Positions 57,840 to 64,000 of a stretch of 64,000 bases of DNA are shown piece after piece. The translations under genes and the position numbers were made by a program. The notes beneath the pieces are model-generated. The model was not told the DNA's origin and ran no database searches. It saw only the letters and a program-made list of their open reading frames with translations. This DNA comes from JAWKXU01 sp964468045 (GTDB lineage: Bacteria; Pseudomonadota; Alphaproteobacteria; Sphingomonadales; Sphingomonadaceae): contig CAYXTO010000007.1 in NCBI GenBank assembly GCA_964468045.1, forward strand, positions 62,001 to 126,000, in the 5' to 3' direction. Position 1 is the stretch's first letter, and every line of letters starts with the position of its first letter.

Positions 57840-59068
57840 AGCAGCAGCGGCCCATCACCATCTCCGGCGGCCGTCTGGTATGCCCGGACGGGGTGCGCGA
57901 AGGATCGATCCGCCTGGTCGATGGCCGCATCGCGGCGGTCGGCGATTGCACGCCGGAACCGGGTGACGAGCTGGTCGATGCCGGCGGCAAGCTGGTCACG
58001 CCGGGTCTGGTCGACATGGGCGTGTTCGCGGTGGACAAGCCCGCCTTCCATTTCGGTGGCATCACCCGCGCGGCGCTGATGCCCGATCAGTCGCCGCCGC
58101 TGGACCATCCGGCGCGGGTGCGCTTCCTGGCCCATAGCGGCAAGCCGGATCTGTGGGTTCATCCCCTGGCCGCCGCGACGCGGGGGTTGCAGGGCAGGGA
58201 ACTGGCGGAGCTCGCGCTGATGCGCGAGGCCGGCGCCCGGGGCATCGCGACCGGGCGGCGCTGGATCGACGACAGCGGCGTGATGCTGCGCCTGCTGCGC
58301 TATGCGGCGATGCTGGACATGATCGTGGTCACCCATGCCGAGGACGCCTCGCTGGTCGGCAATGCAGTGGCCACCGCGGGCTATATGGCGACCCGGCTTG
58401 GCCTTGCCAGCGCGCCGGCGGAGGCCGAGGCCCTGGCGGTCGCGCGCGACATCGCGCTGGCCGAAATGGCGGGCGCGCGCCTGCATTTCCGGCAAGTGAC
58501 CACGCGCGCCGCGCTCGATCTGGTGCGGGCCGCGAAGAAGCGCGGGGTCGCGGTCACCGCGGGCGTGACGCCTGCCCATTTCATGCTGTCCGATCTGGCC
58601 ATCGCCAATTTCCGGACCTTCGCGCGGCTTTCACCACCCTTGCGCGAAGACGCGGATCGCAAGGCGGTGCTCGAAGCCATCGCGGATGGAACGATCGATG
58701 TCGTGGCTTCGGGCCATGATCCGCGCGGCCCCGAGGACAAGCGGCTGCCGTTTGTCGATGCGGAACCCGGCATGGCCGGGGCGGAAACCCTGCTGGCGAT
58801 GCTGCTTTCGCTGGTGCGCGACGGCGTTATCCAGCTGGCCGACGTGTTCCGCCTCGCGGCGCGGACCCCGGCCGCACTGCTTGGCGTCGATGCGGGGGAG
58901 CTGGCCCGGGGGGCGCAGGCCGATATCGCGATCATCGATCAGGACCGGCCGTGGATCATCAGTTCGGACAGGATGGCCGCCAGTGCGGGCAACACGCCGT
59001 TCGACCGCCAGCCCGCGCAGGGGCGCGTCGTCGCGCTCTACAAGGGCGGCGTGCGGGTCGGCCAATAG
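57836..59068 (+). CDS. pyrC': Dihydroorotase-like protein without the HxH zinc motif (PyrC')
   Basis: This 410-residue amidohydrolase-fold protein lies right after pyrB, with a GTG start at 57836. Where an active dihydroorotase has PGLIDxHxH, this one reads TPGLVDMGVFAVDKPAFHF, so the HxH zinc ligands are lost. SGHDPRG replaces the usual DHAPH. In Pseudomonas-type class A enzymes an inactive PyrC' assembles with PyrB and is needed for its activity or stability; the gene order fits that. An active dihydroorotase should be encoded elsewhere. Confidence 0.87.
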   Translation: MKQQRPITISGGRLVCPDGVREGSIRLVDGRIAAVGDCTPEPGDELVDAGGKLVTPGLVDMGVFAVDKPAFHFGGITRAALMPDQSPPLDHPARVRFLAHSGKPDLWVHPLAAATRGLQGRELAELALMREAGARGIATGRRWIDDSGVMLRLLRYAAMLDMIVVTHAEDASLVGNAVATAGYMATRLGLASAPAEAEALAVARDIALAEMAGARLHFRQVTTRAALDLVRAAKKRGVAVTAGVTPAHFMLSDLAIANFRTFARLSPPLREDADRKAVLEAIADGTIDVVASGHDPRGPEDKRLPFVDAEPGMAGAETLLAMLLSLVRDGVIQLADVFRLAARTPAALLGVDAGELARGAQADIAIIDQDRPWIISSDRMAASAGNTPFDRQPAQGRVVALYKGGVRVGQ

Positions 59069-59088
59069 CGCCAATGGACGAAAAGGAA

Positions 59089-59117
59089 AGGGGCGGCCGT
59101 TTTGCACGACCGCCCCT
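59089..59117. terminator. Bidirectional terminator between pyrC' and a SPOR gene
   Basis: AGGGGCGG (59089-59096) pairs with CCGCCCCT (59110-59117). On the minus strand it is followed by TTCCTTTT and on the plus strand by CTTCTCC. It sits between the two convergent genes and can end transcripts from both sides. Confidence 0.75.
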
Positions 59118-59146
59118 CTTCTCCCTGATATACCCCCCAATGGATA

Positions 59147-60466
59147 TCAGTTGAGGGCGCCCGGCAACGGACTGCCCATGTGATAGGAAATGCATCCGCC
59201 GCCGCGCTGCTTCACATTGGCGCACAGGCTGCGTGCCTCGGTCTGGGCGAAGCCGGTGGCGGATACCCGCCAGTAATTCTTGCCATTGACCACCGCGCGC
59301 GTGATTTTCATCGGATGGCTGCCAAGGCCGGAATAGCGCTTGCCAAATACGCCGATCGCGCGGCGGGCCCCGTCTTCCGAAGCGAAGGAACCCAACTGCA
59401 CGAGATGCTTGCCGGTGCCCAGCCTGGGGGCCGCGGCCACCTTCTGGCGCGGCTTGATGCCGAAACGCTCTGGAATCGACTGCACGGTTGGCGAAGATAC
59501 GAAGCGCACGCTGTCCGCGATCACGGCCGCCGGGGTGGCGCCGGTGGGCGCGGTTGCCGCCACGGCGGCCTCGAAATTCTGCGGCTGGCTGGGGACGGGC
59601 GCCTCATAGCGCGCAAGCTCGACCGGCTCGGGCGCGGTCGTGGTGGCGGCTATCGGCGGCAATTCGCCGCTTGCCTCGGTCCGGACCGGTGCGGCCGGGC
59701 GACTGCTCGCGGCTTCGGCGGCAAGCTGTTCGACCGTCGGCGTGTTGCCCAGCGCCAATGCGGCGGGCTGGCCGGGATCGACCCGCCCCGCCGGCACGTC
59801 GAGCAGGGCCGCGATGCGCTGCTGGAACGCCAGCGGGCTCGCGGTTTCGGCCCATTCGCCGATGCGATCGTTGATCTGGTCGGCGGGAACATCCTGCGAC
59901 GCCATCACCCGCGCTTCGCGCCAGCGCCCTGCCAGTGCATAGGAATAGGCGAGATTCTGGCGAATCTTCGAGGTGTTTTCGCCCGCCCGCAAAGTGCTTT
60001 CGAGGATATGGATGCCGCGTTCCGGTTGCCCGGCCAGCGCATAGGCGAGGCCAAGGTCGCCGGCGGCGATCTGGTCGCGCGCCCGGTCGAGTACGGCCAG
60101 CGCATTCTGGAAATTGCCCGCTCCGACATGGGCGAGAGCCAGGCTGAGCGCGGTGCGCGGCCCGGTGTCGCCCAGCGCGATCGCATCGTTGAACGATGCG
60201 GCCGCGGACTGGAACCGGCCATCGTTGAGATAGGCGGTGCCGAGCGCGGCGCGAGAGTAGGCGTTGTGCGGATCGGTCATCACCGCACGTTCCGCGGCGG
60301 CGACCGCCTTGCCGGTCTTGCTCTTGGCCAGCGCGCGTTCCGCCTTGGTCGCGGATGCATCCGCCCGGACGCCGCCGGGCGTGGTGCAGCCCGCCAATGC
60401 GGCGGAAGCCAATGCGGTGGTAATGGCAAGGCCGAGAAGCCTGGTGCGGTTCGGATCACGGTTCAT
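59147..60466 (-). CDS. TPR/SPOR-domain lipoprotein
   Basis: This 439-residue protein has a lipobox (SAALAGC, Cys27), TPR-like repeats at about 35-205, a low-complexity linker and a C-terminal SPOR domain (about 365-432, KHLVQLGSFASEDGARRAI). SPOR domains bind denuded glycan strands at the division site, so it probably localises to the septum from the periplasmic side of a membrane. Confidence 0.85.
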   Translation of the reverse strand: MNRDPNRTRLLGLAITTALASAALAGCTTPGGVRADASATKAERALAKSKTGKAVAAAERAVMTDPHNAYSRAALGTAYLNDGRFQSAAASFNDAIALGDTGPRTALSLALAHVGAGNFQNALAVLDRARDQIAAGDLGLAYALAGQPERGIHILESTLRAGENTSKIRQNLAYSYALAGRWREARVMASQDVPADQINDRIGEWAETASPLAFQQRIAALLDVPAGRVDPGQPAALALGNTPTVEQLAAEAASSRPAAPVRTEASGELPPIAATTTAPEPVELARYEAPVPSQPQNFEAAVAATAPTGATPAAVIADSVRFVSSPTVQSIPERFGIKPRQKVAAAPRLGTGKHLVQLGSFASEDGARRAIGVFGKRYSGLGSHPMKITRAVVNGKNYWRVSATGFAQTEARSLCANVKQRGGGCISYHMGSPLPGALN

Positions 60467-60495
60467 GACAAGTGCCCCCTGTATTCCCCTGCGGC

Positions 60496-61158
60496 TCAGC
60501 GCCGTTTGACCTGAGCGGCCAGTGTTTCGAGTTCCGGCATTTCATCGAGCAGTGCGTCGAGCGCCTTCGTGACGAGTTGCTGGGCGCTGCAGTTGTGGAT
60601 GGTGCTGGCGAGCCGGAGCTTCAGATGGCGTTCGCCATCCAGCCGCAGCGTGAAGGCCGCCCGGCGGCCTTCCGCCAGCGCCGAACGGCGCGAACGGCTC
60701 GGCTTCTTCGCCGATCCGGCGATTGCCGGAGCGGGCGATCCATTGCGCTTCCTGCTCGCGGGTTCGATAGCCGGCAGCTGTTCGGTCTCTTCGAGCCGGA
60801 CGGAGATTTCTTCCCGTTGCAGGACGACCTGCGGCTTGCCGCTGGTGTCGATCGATCCTGTTTCGGCGATCTGCCGGGCATTTTCTGCGAGCTGGGCCGC
60901 GGCCTTCCGGTCTCTGGCGACGGTTTCGGCGCTTACCTCCGGCGATTTCGGCGCCGGGGTCAAAGGCAGGATATCGGCGAGATGGCGCGGTTCGTCCGCT
61001 TCGCCCATGTCGTTCCAGCCGAGATCGTCAAGGGCGATCGCGGCCTGCGCTTCGATTCGCGGGAAATGCTGCATCTGTGGCCGCATCGCCGGGCGGGCCG
61101 CGCCTTTCCGGGCAAGAAGGCTTCCGCTCAGCGAGGCGAGTGGCTTCGGTTCGCTCAT
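60496..61158 (-). CDS. ParA-linked protein with a ribbon-helix-helix-like C-terminus
   Basis: This 220-residue protein follows the ParA gene by 16 bases on the same strand. The first 150 residues are low-complexity. The last 55 (RRAAFTLRLDGERHLKLRLA, then SAQQLVTKALDALLDEMPE) fit a ribbon-helix-helix DNA-binding fold. It would be the DNA-binding partner of the ATPase, like ParG with ParF, but on the chromosome. I do not recognise a named family. Confidence 0.65.
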   Translation of the reverse strand: MSEPKPLASLSGSLLARKGAARPAMRPQMQHFPRIEAQAAIALDDLGWNDMGEADEPRHLADILPLTPAPKSPEVSAETVARDRKAAAQLAENARQIAETGSIDTSGKPQVVLQREEISVRLEETEQLPAIEPASRKRNGSPAPAIAGSAKKPSRSRRSALAEGRRAAFTLRLDGERHLKLRLASTIHNCSAQQLVTKALDALLDEMPELETLAAQVKRR

Positions 61159-61174
61159 GTCTGCGCCCTCCTGC

Positions 61175-61930
61175 TCAGGACTGAGCGATGCGACGGCCGA
61201 AACCAGCGGCAGGGCGATGAGCGCCGGGCATCATTTGCATGGTGCCCGGAGCGGCGAAGACGGTCCGGCGGAAATTCCGTTCGAGGCGGTCCGCCATATA
61301 GTTCCACAGCGCCTCGATTTCCTGGGAGGAGCGGCCATTCGGGTCCACTTCCATCACCGTGCGGCCATCGATCATCGAGGCGGCATAGTCGGTACGATGA
61401 TGCAGCGTGACCGGAGCGACGGTGCCGTGCTGGGACAGGGCGACGGCGGCTTCGGAGGTGATCTTGGCCTTGGGGGTCGCCGCGTTGACCACGAAGATCA
61501 GGGGCTTGCCCGCGCGTTCGCACAGGTCGACGGTGGCCCCTACTGCGCGCAGGTCATGCGGCGAGGGGCGGGTCGGCACTACGATCAGCTCCGCGACCGA
61601 GATCACCGACTGGATCGCCATGGTGATCGCCGGTGGGGTGTCGATCACCGCCAGGCGGAAGCCCTGCTGGCGCAAGGTGGCCAGATCGCTGGCAAGGCGC
61701 GCGACGGTGGTCTGCGCGAAAGCAGGATATTCCGCCTCGCGTTCGTTCCACCAGTCCGCAAGCGAGCCTTGCGGGTCGATGTCGATCAATACGACCGGGC
61801 CGGCCCCGGCCCGTTGAGCCTGAACGGCCAGATGGCCGGAGAGGGTGGTCTTGCCCGATCCCCCTTTTTGCGAAGCCAAAGCTAGAACGCGCAAGGCTGG
61901 TTCCCCTGAATCAAACATTTCGCCGGACAT
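61175..61930 (-). CDS. ParA-family ATPase
   Basis: This ATPase of about 251 residues has the deviant Walker A KGGSGKTT (22-29, signature Lys), Walker A' DIDPQGSLADWW and Walker B-like LAVIDTPPA. Such ATPases position plasmids, chromosomes or large protein complexes by nucleoid-dependent gradients. I use the ATG at 61930; an ATG at 61918 is close and the frame is open further up. The RHH-like gene is directly downstream. No parB or replication genes are seen, so the cargo is unknown. Confidence 0.85.
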   Translation of the reverse strand: MSGEMFDSGEPALRVLALASQKGGSGKTTLSGHLAVQAQRAGAGPVVLIDIDPQGSLADWWNEREAEYPAFAQTTVARLASDLATLRQQGFRLAVIDTPPAITMAIQSVISVAELIVVPTRPSPHDLRAVGATVDLCERAGKPLIFVVNAATPKAKITSEAAVALSQHGTVAPVTLHHRTDYAASMIDGRTVMEVDPNGRSSQEIEALWNYMADRLERNFRRTVFAAPGTMQMMPGAHRPAAGFGRRIAQS

Positions 61931-62104
61931 GAGGTCCGCCAATCCAGTCACGGGATCGCAGATCGCCCCTAATTTTAGGTTAACGACGCTTCCGGTGACG
62001 TCAGGGATTGGCGGATCCGGCAGGGGCAGGGGGCGCAGAAACGTTTTGCTAACGGCCCATTTACTATGGCATCCCACCGGAAAGCCATGAACGGAGGCAA
62101 GGGC

Positions 62105-63361
62105 ATGAGGTTCGGTCACGGATTATCGCTGCTGGCGGCGGTTTCTGCGTTGGCGCTGGCCGGCCCGGTCCGCGCGGACGTGAAAGCGGGCGTGGATGCG
62201 TGGAGCGCGGGAGATTACGCCACCGCCGTCAAGGAATGGCGCGAGCCGGCCGCCAAGGGCGATCCCGATGCGCAGTTCAATCTCGCCCAGGCCTATCGTC
62301 TCGGGCGCGGCGTGGCGCAGGACGACGCCAAGGCGCTCGAGCTTTATGCGACAGCGGCCAGGAAGGGCCATATCGAAGCAGCCGATCACTATGGGCTGAT
62401 GCTGTTCCAGGCCGGCCGCCGGGAAGAGGCGTTGCCTTATGTGCAGGCGGCGGCCGGGCGGGGCGATCCGCGCGCGCAATATCTGCTCGGCATCGCCTAT
62501 TTCAACGGCGACTTCTTCGAGAAGGACTGGGTCCGGGCCTATGCGCTGATGACGCTGGCCAATTCCGCCGGCCTGCCCCAGGCGGTGCAGGCGATGGCGC
62601 AGATGGACGAGTTCATCCCGCTCGCGCAGCGGCAGCAGGGAGCCGGGCTGGCCACCACCCTGAAACAGGAGGCGGAAGCCGCGCGCGCCAGCCAGCTTGC
62701 CGCGGCCGATCTCGGCGGTCCGGCCGTAGCCGTGGCGGAGCCCACCGCAACGGCCCCCGCCGCAACATCCAGAGTGCCGCGCCCGGTGGAAACGGTCTCT
62801 CCCGCGCCCTCCGCTGCTGCCGAGCCTGACGGCGTCGCCAAGGCCAGGATCGCGGTGGCCGAGGCGGTGAGCGCTACCGGCGCCGAAAGTCCCGCAACCG
62901 CAGGAGCGGACTACGCGCGTCCAGCGACGGAGCCTGCAAAGTCCGCGGCCGCGCCGCAGACGCCGGCTCCTGCTCCAACTCCTACCCCCGCGAAACCGGC
63001 CCCGAAACCGGAAGTGGCGGCCAAACAGCCTGCCGCGCCCAAGCCGCCTGCAACCAAACCGGCCACCCCGGCATCTTCCGCCTCGGCCCCTTCCGCGTCG
63101 GCGGCTTCCCCTGCGCCCGCCGCCAAGCCGGCGTCCGGTCCGTGGCGGCTCCAGCTTGGTGCCTTCTCCGTGCCCGGCAATGCGGACAAGATGTGGAAGC
63201 AGGTTTCGGACCGTCCCGAATTATCCGGCAAGACACGATCCGTGACCACCTCCGGGCGGCTGACCCTGCTGGCTGCCGGGGGGTTTGCCAGCCAGGCCGA
63301 CGCCAATGCCGCCTGCTCATCCCTGAAGCGTGCAGGGCATAGCTGCTTGGTGACTCGCTGA
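62105..63361 (+). CDS. Sel1-repeat/SPOR-domain exported protein
   Basis: This 418-residue protein has a signal peptide (cleaved near VRAD, about residue 25), Sel1-like repeats at about 30-160 (AAKGDPDAQFNLAQAYRLGRG), a long Pro/Ala linker and a C-terminal SPOR domain (about 345-415, WRLQLGAFSVPGNADKM). It resembles division-site proteins that bind peptidoglycan. The ATG at 62105 has GGAGGCAAGG upstream. It is divergent from the ParA gene. Confidence 0.85.
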   Translation: MRFGHGLSLLAAVSALALAGPVRADVKAGVDAWSAGDYATAVKEWREPAAKGDPDAQFNLAQAYRLGRGVAQDDAKALELYATAARKGHIEAADHYGLMLFQAGRREEALPYVQAAAGRGDPRAQYLLGIAYFNGDFFEKDWVRAYALMTLANSAGLPQAVQAMAQMDEFIPLAQRQQGAGLATTLKQEAEAARASQLAAADLGGPAVAVAEPTATAPAATSRVPRPVETVSPAPSAAAEPDGVAKARIAVAEAVSATGAESPATAGADYARPATEPAKSAAAPQTPAPAPTPTPAKPAPKPEVAAKQPAAPKPPATKPATPASSASAPSASAASPAPAAKPASGPWRLQLGAFSVPGNADKMWKQVSDRPELSGKTRSVTTSGRLTLLAAGGFASQADANAACSSLKRAGHSCLVTR

Positions 63362-63384
63362 GAGGCGAGCGGCCCGGCTCCGAA

Positions 63385-64000
63385 GTGATCGAACCGAACC
63401 CGGCCCCCCGGCAAACGGGGCGCATCGCTACGCTGGATTTCACCCGCGGCGTGGCCGTGCTCGGCATATTGTTCGCCAACATCGTCGCGTTCAGCCAGCC
63501 GATGCAGGCCTATTACTGGCCGGTCGCCATGCTGCCGCCGATGAGCCGGGCGGACGAGGCGGTCTGGCTCGCGCAATATGTGCTGGTCGACGGCAAGATG
63601 CGGGGCCTGTTCAGCCTGCTGTTCGGCGCCGGAATGGTACTGTTCGTGGACAGGCAGGGCACATGGCTGCAAGTGCGGCGGCTGTTCTGGCTCGCCTTGT
63701 TCGGATTGGCGCATTATTTTCTGCTGTTTCGCGGCGACATCCTGTTCTCCTATGCATTTTGCGGCCTGTTCGCCCTGGCGGCGGTACGGCTGGACGCCTT
63801 GCGGCAATTGACGCTCGGGCTCGCGCTCTATGTGCTGGGCGGGTTGTGGGTCAGCGTCCTGTATATGCCGCAACTGACCCTCGAGGATGCGGTGCTCGCC
63901 AGATGCCCCGACAATGTCCAGTGCGTGCTGACGCAGGACGACCGCACCTACTGGTCCGTGGTCGATGCGCAGGTCGAAGAGGCCCGCCTGGAAAGCGCAG
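63385..64000 (+). CDS. DUF418 membrane protein, N-terminal part (runs off right edge)
   Basis: An open frame from the GTG at 63385 to the window end gives about 205 residues without a stop. It begins with the DUF418/acyltransferase-like signature IATLDFTRGVAVLGILFANIV and shows the conserved DGKMRGLFSLLFGAGMVLF, with several membrane helices. The C-terminal DUF418 part is outside the window. The function of the family is unknown. It lies 23 bases after the SPOR gene and is probably co-transcribed. Confidence 0.8.
   Translation, partial: MIEPNPAPRQTGRIATLDFTRGVAVLGILFANIVAFSQPMQAYYWPVAMLPPMSRADEAVWLAQYVLVDGKMRGLFSLLFGAGMVLFVDRQGTWLQVRRLFWLALFGLAHYFLLFRGDILFSYAFCGLFALAAVRLDALRQLTLGLALYVLGGLWVSVLYMPQLTLEDAVLARCPDNVQCVLTQDDRTYWSVVDAQVEEARLESA

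Noticed and set aside
1..64000. CRISPR arrays, rRNA genes, intact insertion sequences, replication origin
   Set aside because: Looked for regular spaced repeats, rRNA motifs, transposase frames and DnaA-box clusters while reading; none was seen.

Overview
The window looks like the chromosome of a sphingomonad-type alphaproteobacterium (Sphingomonadales). It is GC-rich and densely packed, with many 4-base start/stop overlaps. It carries a zwf-edd-glk-eda Entner-Doudoroff operon, a large TonB-dependent receptor, rcdA (DUF1465), an FnrN-type regulator next to hemN, and PyrB paired with a PyrC'-like partner. The assignment rests on gene content and protein style, not on a database search. Both ends cut a gene: a family 2 glycosyltransferase on the left and a DUF418 membrane protein on the right.

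Region 1 (1-4.1 kb) has the glycosyltransferase end, an OmpR-type two-component pair, a PepSY gene broken by an in-frame amber codon, and a 3-mercaptopyruvate-type sulfurtransferase. Region 2 (4.2-14.4 kb) is the main accessory region. It holds a TonB-dependent receptor behind a LysR-HTH/GntR-FCD fusion regulator. A densely structured leader or small RNA with its own terminator lies upstream of that regulator. Divergent from it are a class II aldolase-like protein and a TfdA/TauD-like dioxygenase, with a VOC protein convergent to them. Next comes a coupled pair: a cyanophycin-synthetase-like ATP-grasp protein with a decayed Mur-ligase half, and a chorismate-utilising enzyme, followed by a small Trp-rich protein. 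Region 3 (14.5-17.2 kb) is hemN and fnrN, with a near-consensus FNR box before hemN, plus a low-molecular-weight phosphatase.

Region 4 (17.2-32.5 kb) is mostly housekeeping: an orphan 2Fe-2S subunit, an ArsC-like protein, a PmtA-like methyltransferase, lipB, nadA, glpK, rcdA, two divergent DUF465 genes, ptsP (nitrogen PTS enzyme I), a RodZ-like protein, cpoB, tilS and an L,D-transpeptidase. Region 5 (32.5-40.2 kb) is the operon zwf-edd-glk-eda, ending in a coupled, strongly divergent PEP-carboxylase-family gene. Region 6 (40.3-48.2 kb) holds a transglutaminase, yjbQ, rimO, a potassium channel protein, an NlpD-like LysM/M23 protein, surE, serS and a DUF2892 protein with an upstream FNR-like box.

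Region 7 (48.3-54.7 kb) has a meta-cleavage lower pathway (hydratase, acylating acetaldehyde dehydrogenase, aldolase) and a divergent IclR regulator whose 3' end is cut by foreign DNA. The foreign stretch is a remnant island ending near tRNA-Val(CAC): a DNA methyltransferase fragment fused to a DUF3987 fragment, an XRE-like protein and an HGG-motif protein. Region 8 (54.7-64 kb) has sppA, pyrB-pyrC', two SPOR-domain proteins, a ParA ATPase with a ribbon-helix-helix-like partner, and the DUF418 fragment.

The strongest candidates for something new are the structured RNA at about 7965-8137, the fusion regulator it precedes, the CphA-like/chorismate cassette, and the PEPC-like protein locked into the glucose-catabolism operon.
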